Positions 17,201 through 24,762 of a DNA stretch of 34,428 bases are shown here, piece after piece. The first letter of the stretch is position 1, and each line of letters begins with the position of its first letter. A program made the translations under genes and the position numbers. The notes under the pieces were generated by a model. That model was not told where the DNA came from and ran no database searches. It saw only the letters and a program-made list of their open reading frames with translations. Source of the DNA: Pseudomonas gingeri (GTDB lineage: Bacteria; Pseudomonadota; Gammaproteobacteria; Pseudomonadales; Pseudomonadaceae); contig NZ_JACAPR010000014.1 in assembly GCF_013385635.1 (NCBI RefSeq), positions 1 through 34,428 of the forward strand, written 5' to 3'.

Positions 17201-17840
17201 TGCCGCCCATCCGCGCGAATATCGCCTGTACGCGGCCTTGCCCCTGGCGTTGCTGATGCTTGCCTGGTTCTGGCTGGCCAACACCTTCAGTGACGGCAGC
17301 GCCGAGCCATTGCCCTATGTGCCGCTGCTCAACCCGCTGGAGCTGGGGCTGCTGTTCGCCCTGATGGGCATCTATGTCTGGTCGCGCAGTGCGCTGCCGC
17401 AGTTCGGCATCCGCGCCGGCCAGGCCGAGTGGGCGACCCAGGCGGTGGCGGGGTTGTCGTTGTTCGCCTTCGTCACCGCGCTGGTCATGCGGGCAGCGCA
17501 TCATTGGGGCGGCGTGCCGTTCCAGCTCGATGCCCTGCTGGAGTCGATGCTGGTGCAGGCCGGGTTGTCGATTGCCTGGAGCCTGATCGCCCTGAGCCTG
17601 ATGATCGGCGGGCACCTGCGTCATCGTCGCGAGGTCTGGCTGATCGGGGCGGTGCTGATCGCGCTGGTAGTGGCCAAGCTGTTCTTTGTCGAGCTGAGCA
17701 ACCGTGGCGGGCTGGCACGGATTGTCTCGTTCATCGGTGTGGGGGTGCTGATGCTGGTGGTCGGGTATTTCGCTCCGTTACCGCCGAAACGCCCGGATGT
17801 CGAACCGCCGAAAGCGCAAAATGAAGGAGTGTCATCTTGA
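14205..17840 (+). CDS. DUF2339 large polytopic membrane protein
   Basis: Inner-membrane protein of 1211 residues. An N-terminal hydrophobic segment (about 1-38) is followed by a short coiled coil (about 43-72, QLSELQGTKKALANVEARL), a Pro/Ala/Glu-rich linker (about 78-170), and the family hallmark NWLFGGNTVLRVGVLLLFLG near 183-202. A long run of membrane helices (my estimate is well over 20) fills the rest. No catalytic motif is recognised. ATG 14205 was preferred because the frame start at 14121 has no matching N-terminus and an AGGGAT ribosome site precedes 14205. Its stop overlaps the TTG start of the DUF3999 gene by four bases, so the two probably form one complex. Confidence 0.9.
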   Translation: MQWILMLVGLALGWMVDEAIADALIGALLGLGIGQAFRLASLGRQATAQLSELQGTKKALANVEARLRLVEVSGVKVSESPAASAAVDPASPIVEDMPPPAPAQAAESTAPPTAEKPRAVPELIWELPAEIHEPTRRDEPQAVRPEVDAWAAEPMQAEVRQPAAPAVAREPNLIERALAGARNWLFGGNTVLRVGVLLLFLGLAFLLRYATEGMVVPIEVRYAGVAACALGLLGLGWWLRLRNSNYGLMLQGTGIAVLYLTVFAAMRLHPLLDPSAALGLLVAVTVFSAILAVTQDALGLAAAAALGGFAAPILTSTGAGNHVALFSYFALLNAGILAIAWFKAWRLLNLIGFVGTFGIGFAWGLRSYQPELLWSTEPFLVLFFLMYLAIGLLFARRKLLELAAGPQDESREGLLRWSARQGDYVDGTMLFGPPLVGFGLQFALVQHLEFAAAFSALALGIVYMGLARLLMGGRALLLAETCLALGVIFASLAIPLGLDARWTAAAWAVEGAGIFWLGLRQQRPFARAFALLLQFGSALAFLYALHGGETSLLDGAPLGALLLGLALLFSFQQLRQAPPEQTAAWERRTIPLLACLGLACLYLLAPLFFFTQGTAISWALAGLVTLFVGLRLQSRSFLFSAFAVQLLGGALFLLRLKGAEGDSTAVFSAGWNGLMSASLIGLSLIAGMLLAARDEMVRSDTRLLRALSVILLAGLALINLAVLFVLPWATASGVWAASGLLIIWLSLYLQQRLSFVFGLLLQVVGGTAFLLADRPHPGSLEENALPLLANSGFWTPMVLGIVALIGAWRLQAGKTATAFDALPLRRLSQVLLTWGALWWFGALWYEVMRAAGNEGWSFWMLLVPAGSVALWALLATRLRWPDLALLCTVLVPASALVLLMSWSSHYHPAANFGWLAWLAVFVVHLLSLRKLAPQLPARALSIAHVLGCWLILGVLALELRYGLLLMSEHYNAWRWLGYAVLPSLYLVLMAAPRNGPWPIAAHPREYRLYAALPLALLMLAWFWLANTFSDGSAEPLPYVPLLNPLELGLLFALMGIYVWSRSALPQFGIRAGQAEWATQAVAGLSLFAFVTALVMRAAHHWGGVPFQLDALLESMLVQAGLSIAWSLIALSLMIGGHLRHRREVWLIGAVLIALVVAKLFFVELSNRGGLARIVSFIGVGVLMLVVGYFAPLPPKRPDVEPPKAQNEGVSS

Positions 17841-19198
17841 TTCGTAAGCTGAGCCCGGGCTGCCTGGGCATTCTGCTGCTGTGTGTGAGCGCATCGTTGT
17901 CGGCCCAGGAAAAACCGGCGGACTACGCCACGCTGGTGCCCTTGACCCTCGGTGGCGAGGGCCCGTGGTATCGCCTGGAACTGCCGTTGGCCTTGCAGGC
18001 GCAGTCGCGCCAACCCCAGTTGAACGACGTACGGGTGTTCAACGCCGCGGGCGAAGCCCAGGCCTATGCCTTGCTCAAGGAGCAGGCACAGTCGACCCAG
18101 CAGCGCCAGCAGGTCGATGTGAAGTGGTTTCCGCTCTTCAGTTCGGCCGACGCGCCCCAGGCCACGCCCAGCGTGCGCGTGCAATCGACCACCAGCGGCA
18201 CTTTGGTCGAGGTGACCCCGTCCAGTCAGCTGGAGGTTGGCGAGGAAGTGCTGCGTGGCTGGTTGCTCGATGCCAGTGCGATCAAGACCCCGTTGCAGCA
18301 ACTGGTTCTCGACTGGACCAGCGAGCGCGACGGCTTCCAGCGTTTCAGCATCGAAGCCAGTGACGATTTGCAGCACTGGCAGTCCTGGGGTGATGGCCAG
18401 GTTGCCCGTCTGTCGTTTGCCGACGAACGGATCGAGCAGCGTGAAGTGACCTTGCCTGGCCAGTCGGCGCGTTACCTGCGCCTGTTGTGGCAGGCGCCGC
18501 AGTCGGCACCGGTGCTGAATGCCGCGCAACTGGTGAGCAGCACCAGCAGCCTGTCGTTGCCGTTGGCCTGGTCGCAGCCGCTGGCCGGCAGCAGCGCCAA
18601 GGCCGGGGAGTACACTTGGGCAGTTCCTGCCGGGTTGAACCTGGAGCAGGTGCGGATCGAGTTGTCCCAGCCCAACAGCCTGGCGCCGGTGCGCCTGTAT
18701 GGGCGGCGTAATGCCAATGAGGCCTGGCAAGCGTTGACCAGCGGCCTGCTTTATCGCCTGACACAGAATGGCCAGGACGTGGTGCAGGACAGGCTCGAGT
18801 TGTCCGGTTACGCGGTGGCGCAGTTGAAACTGGTCGTCGACGAGCGCGGCGGTGGTCTCGGGGCGACGGCACCGGCCTTGAGTTATGCGGTGCGGCCGAC
18901 GCAGCTGGTGTTTCTGGCGCGCGGCAATGCGCCGTTCTCCCTGGCCCTGGGCAATGCGACGGTGGCCGCGGCGAACTTGCCGCTGTCAACGCTGATTCCG
19001 GATTACAGCCCGCAACGCCTGGCGGGGTTGGGCAAGGCGACGCCGGGCGCGGCGGTGGTGGTCGCGGCGCCACCGGCGGCGGCTGGCGCTACGCCCGGCA
19101 CCGACTGGAAGAAGATCGGCTTGTGGGCGGTGCTACTGCTGGGTGTGGCGGCGCTCGGCGGCATGGCCTTCAGCCTGTTGCGCAAGAAGCCCGTGTAG
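17837..19198 (+). CDS. DUF3999 envelope protein, partner of DUF2339
   Basis: Single-span envelope protein of 453 residues: a signal peptide (about 1-23, ending SLSAQ), a large exported part, and a C-terminal membrane anchor (about 427-447) with a basic KKPV tail inside. Residues about 155-235 (FSIEASDDLQHWQSW ... ARYLRLLW) resemble the galactose-binding-like (F5/8 or discoidin) beta-sandwich, and about 258-360 may be a second one. The TTG start lies in a TTGA overlap with the upstream stop and is backed by GAAGGAGT eight bases earlier. The TAG stop is part of a REP element. Ligand unknown; carbohydrate binding is inference. Confidence 0.88.
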   Translation: MIRKLSPGCLGILLLCVSASLSAQEKPADYATLVPLTLGGEGPWYRLELPLALQAQSRQPQLNDVRVFNAAGEAQAYALLKEQAQSTQQRQQVDVKWFPLFSSADAPQATPSVRVQSTTSGTLVEVTPSSQLEVGEEVLRGWLLDASAIKTPLQQLVLDWTSERDGFQRFSIEASDDLQHWQSWGDGQVARLSFADERIEQREVTLPGQSARYLRLLWQAPQSAPVLNAAQLVSSTSSLSLPLAWSQPLAGSSAKAGEYTWAVPAGLNLEQVRIELSQPNSLAPVRLYGRRNANEAWQALTSGLLYRLTQNGQDVVQDRLELSGYAVAQLKLVVDERGGGLGATAPALSYAVRPTQLVFLARGNAPFSLALGNATVAAANLPLSTLIPDYSPQRLAGLGKATPGAAVVVAAPPAAAGATPGTDWKKIGLWAVLLLGVAALGGMAFSLLRKKPV

Positions 19199-19290
19199 GA
19201 GCCGGCTTGCCGGCGATCCGCCGCAGGCGGCCATCCTGCAGGGGTGGCAGCGCTGACACTATCGCCATCGCCGGCAGGCCGGCTCCTGCG
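19194..19290. repeat. REP-pair (REPIN) repeat overlapping a gene end
   Basis: Inverted arms TGTAGGAGCCGGCTTGCCGG and GCCGGCAGGCCGGCTCCTGC enclose a core with its own small GC palindrome (CCGCCGCAGGCGG). The first arm supplies the TAG stop codon of the DUF3999 gene. Confidence 0.9.
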
Positions 19291-19455
19291 AGGCCTGGAT
19301 TGACCATCGATGAGCTGCCTTGCGGCGCTTTTGAACTACGCTGATTCCGACCTGTGAACTCTCTGTGCGCCATCCGAGTCTGATCAGGAGGATTTGCAGC
19401 GCAACTCGCGTTAAACTGCGCGGGTTTTTCAGCCCCCCTTTCTCCGGAGCCATCC

Positions 19456-20466
19456 ATGTCCCGCGTTACCCTGAGTCGCTATTTGATTGAGCAGACCCGC
19501 AGCAACAATACGCCTGCCGATCTGCGTTTCCTGATCGAAGTGGTCGCGCGTGCCTGCAAGGAAATCAGCCATGCCGTCTCCAAAGGCGCGCTGGGTGGGG
19601 TGCTGGGCAGCATGGGCACCGAGAACGTGCAGGGCGAAGTGCAGAAAAAGCTCGACGTACTGTCCAACGAAATCCTCCTCGAAGCCAACGAATGGGGCGG
19701 TCACCTGGCCGGCATGGCGTCCGAGGAAATGGACAATGCCTACCAGATTCCCGGCAAATACCCGAAAGGCGCCTACCTGCTGGTATTCGACCCGCTGGAC
19801 GGTTCGTCGAACATCGATATCAACGCACCGGTCGGTACCATCTTCTCGGTACTGCGTTGCCCGAACGAATACCTGAGCCAGAACGAAGCCTTGAACGAAA
19901 AGGCTTTCCTGCAGCCAGGCACCGAGCAGGTAGCCGCCGGTTATGCCATCTATGGCCCGCAGACCATGCTGGTGCTGACCCTCGGTGATGGCGTGAAAGG
20001 CTTTACCCTCGACCGTGAAATGGGCAGCTTCGTACTGACCCACGAAGACATCCAGATCCCGGCCTCCACTCAGGAGTTCGCGATCAACATGTCCAACCAG
20101 CGTCACTGGGAAGCGCCGGTACAGCGCTACGTCGAGGAATTGCTGGCCGGCGAAGAAGGCCCGCTGAAAAAGAACTACAACATGCGCTGGGTCGCCGCGA
20201 TGGTGGCCGACGTGCACCGCATCCTGACCCGTGGCGGTCTTTTCATGTACCCGCGCGACAGCCGCGAGCCGTCCAAGCCGGGCAAGCTGCGCCTGATGTA
20301 CGAAGCCAACCCGATGTCGTTCCTGGTGGAGCAGGCGGGCGGTGCGTCGACCGACGGTCACCAGCGCATCCTCGATATCCAGCCTGAAGGCCTGCACCAG
20401 CGCGTTGCGGTGTTCCTCGGCTCGAAGGAAGAAGTGGCCCGGGTAACCGACTACCACAAGGTGTAA
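19456..20466 (+). CDS. fbp: Fructose-1,6-bisphosphatase, class I
   Basis: Hydrolyses fructose-1,6-bisphosphate to fructose-6-phosphate in gluconeogenesis, needed for growth on histidine, other amino acids and organic acids. The product is 336 residues. The metal-binding motif DPLDGSSN is at 112-119, and the C-terminal substrate region YPRDSREPSKPGKLRLMYEANPMSFLVEQAGG is present. The ATG has a CCGGAG ribosome site. The 165 bases between the REP pair and the start show only a TAAACT -10-like box with no good -35. The stop is four bases before the DUF924 gene, so the two should be cotranscribed. Confidence 0.98.
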   Translation: MSRVTLSRYLIEQTRSNNTPADLRFLIEVVARACKEISHAVSKGALGGVLGSMGTENVQGEVQKKLDVLSNEILLEANEWGGHLAGMASEEMDNAYQIPGKYPKGAYLLVFDPLDGSSNIDINAPVGTIFSVLRCPNEYLSQNEALNEKAFLQPGTEQVAAGYAIYGPQTMLVLTLGDGVKGFTLDREMGSFVLTHEDIQIPASTQEFAINMSNQRHWEAPVQRYVEELLAGEEGPLKKNYNMRWVAAMVADVHRILTRGGLFMYPRDSREPSKPGKLRLMYEANPMSFLVEQAGGASTDGHQRILDIQPEGLHQRVAVFLGSKEEVARVTDYHKV

Positions 20467-20470
20467 ACCC

Positions 20471-21073
20471 ATGTCCGCGCCCTGGCAGCCGTTGCTCGAT
20501 TGGTGGTTCGGTTTCGCCGGGACACCGGTCGGGATAGTGGCTGACAAGGGGCGGTTGTGGTTCGGCAAGCGTGACAGCCAGGACCTCGAGGCGCGCGAGC
20601 GTTTCGGGGATCAGGTCGAGCAGGCACTGGCTGGTGGATGGGTCGAGTGGACGCAATGTCCCGAAGGCTGGCTGGCCGTGGTGATCCTGCTCGATCAACT
20701 GCCGCGGATGATCTTTCGCGATACCCCGCAAGCCTTCTCCGGTGATGCCCGTGCCCAGGCGCTGGTGGCCCGGGGAATTGCCGCGGATTTCGACCGGCAA
20801 CTGCCGGCGATGCAGCGGGCGTTTATCTACCTGGTGTTCGAACACTGCGAGAACCTGGCGGTGCAGAACGAGGCGGTGTCGCGTTTCGCGGCGTTGCTCG
20901 CGGAGCAGCCGGCGGAGCAACAGGCGGTGTTCGCCGATAACCTGGACTATGCCGAACGGCACCGGCAAGTGATTGCCCGGTTCGGGCGCTTTCCCCATCG
21001 CAATGCCATTCTCGGCCGTGAATCCACGGCCGAGGAAGTGGCGTTCCTGCGTGAGCCGGGCTCACGGTTCTAA
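20471..21073 (+). CDS. DUF924 family protein
   Basis: Cytoplasmic all-helical protein of 200 residues with DUF924 hallmarks: LDWWFG near the N-terminus, WFGKRDSQD, VVILLDQLPRMIFRDTPQAFSGD (about 71-93), FIYLVFEHCENLAVQNE and a terminal FGRFPHRNAILGRESTAEE. The fold resembles TPR-like helical repeats; no enzymatic role is established. It starts four bases after fbp, so it shares that transcript. No Shine-Dalgarno lies in the gap; ribosomes probably re-initiate after fbp. Confidence 0.9.
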   Translation: MSAPWQPLLDWWFGFAGTPVGIVADKGRLWFGKRDSQDLEARERFGDQVEQALAGGWVEWTQCPEGWLAVVILLDQLPRMIFRDTPQAFSGDARAQALVARGIAADFDRQLPAMQRAFIYLVFEHCENLAVQNEAVSRFAALLAEQPAEQQAVFADNLDYAERHRQVIARFGRFPHRNAILGRESTAEEVAFLREPGSRF

Positions 21074-21100
21074 TCCGGTTTTGAATTCAGGCGCGGGCCT

Positions 21101-21720
21101 TGTGGGAGCCGGCTTGCCGGCGATGGCGTCCGTTCGGGCGATGCAGGGTTCGAGGGCCTCATCGCTGGCAAGCCGGCTCCTACACGGATCGTGGCAGCAA
21201 CGATATTTTGCGGTGAGGCGCAAATTTGTGGGAGCCGGCTTGCCGGCGATGGCGGCTGATCAGGCGATGCAGGGCTCAAGGGCCTCATCGCTGGCAAGCC
21301 AGTTCCTACACGGACCGTGGCAGCAACGATATTTTGCGGTGAGGCGCAAATTTGTAGGAGCCGGCTTGCCGGCGATGGCGTCCGTTCGGGCGATGCAGGG
21401 CTCAAGGGCCTCATCGCTGGCAAGCCAGCTCCTACACGGACCGTGGCAGCAACGATATTTTGCGGTGAGGCGCAAATTTGTGGGAGCCGGCTTGCCGGCG
21501 ATGGCGGCTGATCAGGCAATGCAGGGCTCAAGGGCCTCATCGCTGGCAAGCCAGCTCCTACACGGACCGTGGCAGCAACGATATTTTGCGGTGAGGCGCA
21601 AACTTGTAGGAGCCCGGCTTGCCGGCGATGGCGTCCGTTCGGGCGATGCAGGACTCAAGGGCCTCATCGCTGGCAAGCCAGCTCCTACACGGACCGTGGC
21701 AGCAACGATATTTTGCGGTG
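21101..21720. repeat. Tandem array of five 126-bp REP-pair units (A-B-A-B-A)
   Basis: Units begin at 21101, 21227, 21353, 21479 and 21605, an exact 126-base period. Each has a REP arm (GT(A/G)GGAGCCGGCTTGCCGG), a core, the inverted arm (GCTGGCAAGCC(A/G)GCTCCTAC), and a shared spacer (CGTGGCAGCAACGATATTTT and following). Units 1, 3 and 5 have GGCGTCCGTTCGGG in the core; units 2 and 4 have GGCGGCTGATCAGG. Unit 5 has one extra C in the first arm and loses the spacer end at 21720. The array fills the gap between convergent DUF924 and chemoreceptor genes; no other gene is there. Confidence 0.95.
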
Positions 21721-21732
21721 TCCTGTCGGTTG

Positions 21733-23625
21733 TTAAATCCGGAAACTCCCCACCAACTGCTTCAAGCGTGCCGCCTGCTGTTCCAGGTCCGCGCAAGCAC
21801 GCAGGGTCGACTGCAGGTTTTCCACGCCTTCCTGGTTCAGCGTGTTGATCTCGGTGATATCGACATTGATCGATTCCACCACCGCGGTCTGTTCCTCGGT
21901 CGCGGTCGCTACCGACTGGTTCATGCCGTCGATCTCGCCGATCCGCTGGGTCACGCTGTCCAGCCGTTCGCCGGCCTGGTTGGCGATGCCGACGCTGCTT
22001 TCGCTCTGACGCTGGCTGTCGGTCATGATGCTCACCGCTTCCCGGGCACCGATCTGCAACTCCTCGATCATCTTCTGCACTTGCTGCGCCGAGTCCTGGG
22101 TGCGGTGCGCCAGGTTGCGCACTTCGTCCGCCACCACGGCAAAGCCGCGGCCGGCTTCACCGGCCCGCGCCGCTTCGATGGCGGCGTTGAGCGCCAGCAG
22201 GTTGGTCTGCTGGGAAATACTGGTGATCACTTCGAGAATCTGCCCGATGTTCACCGTGTTGCTGTTCAGGGTCTCGATATTGCCGCAGGAGTCGCTGATC
22301 TTCGCCGACAGCTGCTGCATGGCCACGATGGTCTTGTCCACCACCTGCTGGCCGTCTTCGGCGAGGCTGCGGGCATCGCTCGAATGCTGCGAGGCGAGGG
22401 CGGCGTTCTGGGCGATTTCCTGGGCCGCGGCACCGAGCTGGTTGATCGCCGCCGCGACGCTGCTGGTACGGCTGGCCTGCTGGTCGGAGTTGAGCATCGA
22501 CGAGTTCGATGCGCTGACCACGCGCAGGGCGACCTCATTGACCTGGCCGGTGGCCGACGCCACTTCGCGGATCGAGGTGTGGATGCGTTCCACGAAGCGG
22601 TTGAACGACATGCCCAGGGTGCCGAATTCATCATGGCCGTGGATGGTCAGGCGCTTGGTCAGGTCGCCTTCACCCTCGGCGATATCGTGCATGGCCCGGC
22701 CCATCACGTGCAGCGGCTGCATCAGCACGCGGATCAGCATGCCCAGCAGGGCGATGATGATGACCACGGCGATCACCATGGCGATGATCGCCGAGGTGCG
22801 GAATTCGCTGAGCATCGAGAACGCGGTGTCCTGGTCCAGTACCAGCGCCACGTACCAGTCGGCCGAAGGCACGCCGTTGACATGGGTGAAGGAGATGAAC
22901 TGGGTCTTGCCGTCCAGCACGACTTCCTTCAGACCGGCGCTGATCTTCGGCGTGTCGTTCGGGTAGGCCTCGGCGAGATTCTTGAGGATCAGCTTGCTGT
23001 CCGGGTGTACCAGGATCTTGCCGTCGGCGCTGACGATAAAGGCGTGGCCGTGGCCGCCGAAGTTCAGCGAGTTGATGATCGCGCTGACGCTGCCCAGGTC
23101 GATGTCCGCGCCGGTCACGCCGATGAACTTGCCGTCGTGCTGCACCGGGGTCGCCAGGGTGATCACCAGCTTGCCCGAGGAGGCGGCGATATAGGGTTCG
23201 GTGACGATGGTCTGCTGGGCGGCGGTGGCGGCCTTGTACCAGCCACGGGCGCGCGGGTCGTAGTCGGCAGGGCGGTTACCGGCCGGGACCGAGAACATCA
23301 CGCCTTCCTGGCTGCCGAAATAGCTCAGTTGGAAGTTACCGGTATAAGCGGGGAGGCCGACGGCGCGCTTGAGGCTGTCGGCGGAGTTGCCGTCCACGGC
23401 GATCTGCTGCGACAGCGACTGCAGCAATTGGATGCGGCTTTCCACCCAGGTCTGGATGTTGCTGGTGGTCAGGCTGCCCAGTTCCTGCATCGAGGCTTCG
23501 GTGCTGCTGCGCAGTGCTTCGCGCTGGCGATAGTCGTTGAACAGGATAAAGCAGGCGAACGCCACCGCGACCACCAGGGCCGCAGCCAGGAGGATCTTGT
23601 GACTGAACTTGAAGTTTTTGCTCAT
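21733..23625 (-). CDS. Amino-acid chemoreceptor (dCache_1 methyl-accepting protein)
   Basis: Transmembrane chemoreceptor of 630 residues that passes ligand signals to CheA/CheW. TM1 is about 11-29, a periplasmic double-Cache domain about 30-275, TM2 about 278-298, then HAMP and a cytoplasmic signalling hairpin with tip EAARAGEAGRGFAVVADEVR. All six residues of the amino-acid-binding signature known from PctA are present at matching spacing: Tyr122, Arg127, Trp129, Tyr130, Tyr145, Asp174. The frame is open to 24165; ATG 23625 gives the family N-terminus, although its ribosome site is weak and an ATG 22 codons earlier has AGAGGC. No sigma-28 promoter was found. Confidence 0.93.
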   Translation of the reverse strand: MSKNFKFSHKILLAAALVVAVAFACFILFNDYRQREALRSSTEASMQELGSLTTSNIQTWVESRIQLLQSLSQQIAVDGNSADSLKRAVGLPAYTGNFQLSYFGSQEGVMFSVPAGNRPADYDPRARGWYKAATAAQQTIVTEPYIAASSGKLVITLATPVQHDGKFIGVTGADIDLGSVSAIINSLNFGGHGHAFIVSADGKILVHPDSKLILKNLAEAYPNDTPKISAGLKEVVLDGKTQFISFTHVNGVPSADWYVALVLDQDTAFSMLSEFRTSAIIAMVIAVVIIIALLGMLIRVLMQPLHVMGRAMHDIAEGEGDLTKRLTIHGHDEFGTLGMSFNRFVERIHTSIREVASATGQVNEVALRVVSASNSSMLNSDQQASRTSSVAAAINQLGAAAQEIAQNAALASQHSSDARSLAEDGQQVVDKTIVAMQQLSAKISDSCGNIETLNSNTVNIGQILEVITSISQQTNLLALNAAIEAARAGEAGRGFAVVADEVRNLAHRTQDSAQQVQKMIEELQIGAREAVSIMTDSQRQSESSVGIANQAGERLDSVTQRIGEIDGMNQSVATATEEQTAVVESINVDITEINTLNQEGVENLQSTLRACADLEQQAARLKQLVGSFRI

Positions 23626-23789
23626 GAAATGGCTGTCCGCAAGAGGTTGGTCAACGAGGGGGCGACAATTTGCCACGTTTGATGTCATGACGCCTCTATC
23701 TCTCGACACACTCTTGTTAAATATTAGTTTCTTGACGGTAAAGCCGACGAAATGCCTGTTTTCCTCGCAAAAGCGCTGATCTGCAAAGG

Positions 23790-23878
23790 AAAGTGCCGTA
23801 AGAAAAGGTCGTAGGCTCGGGAACCAGATGGCACTTTTCTCTTCTAAGCTTGCGGTAGGCCCCCGCGCCGACCTTTTC
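23790..23878 (+). other. Interlocked inverted repeats in the lipoprotein leader
   Basis: AAAGTGCC (23790-23797) pairs with GGCACTTT (23830-23837), and GAAAAGGTCG (23802-23811) pairs with CGACCTTTTC (23869-23878). The order a-b-a'-b' is that of a pseudoknot or of two mutually exclusive stems. The ribosome site of the next gene begins six bases later. Confidence 0.4.
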
Positions 23879-23898
23879 GTCCCCAGGAGTTTCTCCCC

Positions 23899-24153
23899 AT
23901 GTCGTTGCGCTCTCTCGCTCTGCTGTCGTTCTGCGTGTTGTTGGTCGCTTGCAGCAAGGTCAACCAGGAAAACTACTCGAAGCTGTCGACGGGCATGCCC
24001 AAGGCCGAAGTCGAGTCGTTGCTCGGCAGTCCCTCGGATTGTTCCGGCGCGCTGGGCATGTCCAGTTGTACCTGGGGTAACAAGAACAGCTTTATCAGCG
24101 TGCAGTACGCCGGTGACAAAGTCCTGATGTTTTCCGGGCAAGGCCTGAAGTAA
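23899..24153 (+). CDS. Small lipoprotein, BamE/SmpA-like fold
   Basis: Lipoprotein of 84 residues: hydrophobic signal and lipobox LVAC with Cys18, followed by Ser, which suggests the outer membrane. The mature part (YSKLSTGMPKAEVESLLGSP) is the typical first helix-turn-helix phrase of BamE/SmpA/OmlA-like small domains, followed by two cysteines (DCSG, SSCTW) and a short beta stretch (SFISVQYAGDKVLMFSGQGL). Ribosome site AGGAG. It precedes blc by 30 bases, so they are probably cotranscribed. Exact role unknown. Confidence 0.85.
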   Translation: MSLRSLALLSFCVLLVACSKVNQENYSKLSTGMPKAEVESLLGSPSDCSGALGMSSCTWGNKNSFISVQYAGDKVLMFSGQGLK

Positions 24154-24183
24154 ACCGGGGCGCAAGCCCTCGGGAGAAGAATA

Positions 24184-24741
24184 ATGTTGCGTTTAGCAGT
24201 CTCTCTTTTGGCCGGTCTGTTGCTGGCTGGTTGCGCTACGTCGGGCGACGACCTGACGCCTAAAACCGCAGGTCATGTGGACCTCAAGCGTTACCAGGGC
24301 ACCTGGTACGAGCTGGCGCGGATGCCGATGTACTTCCAGCGCAACTGCGCCCAATCCGAAGCCCGCTACAGCCTGATGGCCGACGGCAAGATGGCGGTGT
24401 TCAATCGCTGCCTGACCGAGCAGTGGACGTGGGAAGAGGCCAAGGGGACGGCGACGCCGCAAGTGGAAGGGCAGACCGACAAGCTGTGGGTGCGCTTCGA
24501 CAACTGGTTCACCGCCTTGCTGCCGGGCGTGGCCAAGGGCAACTACTGGGTGTTGTATGTCAGTGATGACTACCACACCGCGATTGTCGGTGATCCGAGC
24601 CGGCGTTACCTGTGGCTGCTGTCGCGCAGCACCAAGGTCAATGCGGACGTTCGCGAGGATCTGCTGAGCCGGGCGCGCCAGCAAGGCTACGACACCACAC
24701 GGCTGATCTGGCGTACGCCGGACTCGAAGATGCCTAACTGA
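24184..24741 (+). CDS. blc: Blc, outer-membrane lipocalin lipoprotein
   Basis: Bacterial lipocalin of 185 residues, anchored by lipidation at Cys17 (lipobox LLAGC). The lipocalin signature YQGTWYELARMP (Trp41 in the GxW motif) and the later WVLYVSDDYHTAIVGDPSRRYLWLLSR stretch are clear. Family members bind lysophospholipids or fatty acids and act in envelope maintenance. Ribosome site GGGAGAAGA. It follows the small lipoprotein closely and ends before a REP pair that separates it from convergent hutF. Confidence 0.94.
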   Translation: MLRLAVSLLAGLLLAGCATSGDDLTPKTAGHVDLKRYQGTWYELARMPMYFQRNCAQSEARYSLMADGKMAVFNRCLTEQWTWEEAKGTATPQVEGQTDKLWVRFDNWFTALLPGVAKGNYWVLYVSDDYHTAIVGDPSRRYLWLLSRSTKVNADVREDLLSRARQQGYDTTRLIWRTPDSKMPN

Positions 24742-24762
24742 TTCGGACCAATGCGATCCCTT

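Noticed and set aside
21101..21720. CRISPR array
   Set aside because: Whole 126-base units are conserved, with no short constant repeat separated by unique spacers, and there are no cas genes.
20973..21848. Repetitive open frames through the REP array, on both strands
   Set aside because: The repeated peptide comes only from the 126-base period being a multiple of three. The frame breaks character at unit 5 and there is no ribosome site.
23626..23898. Sigma-28 (FliA) promoter for the chemoreceptor
   Set aside because: No TAAA-N15-GCCGATAA match on the minus strand; the nearest candidates have wrong spacing.
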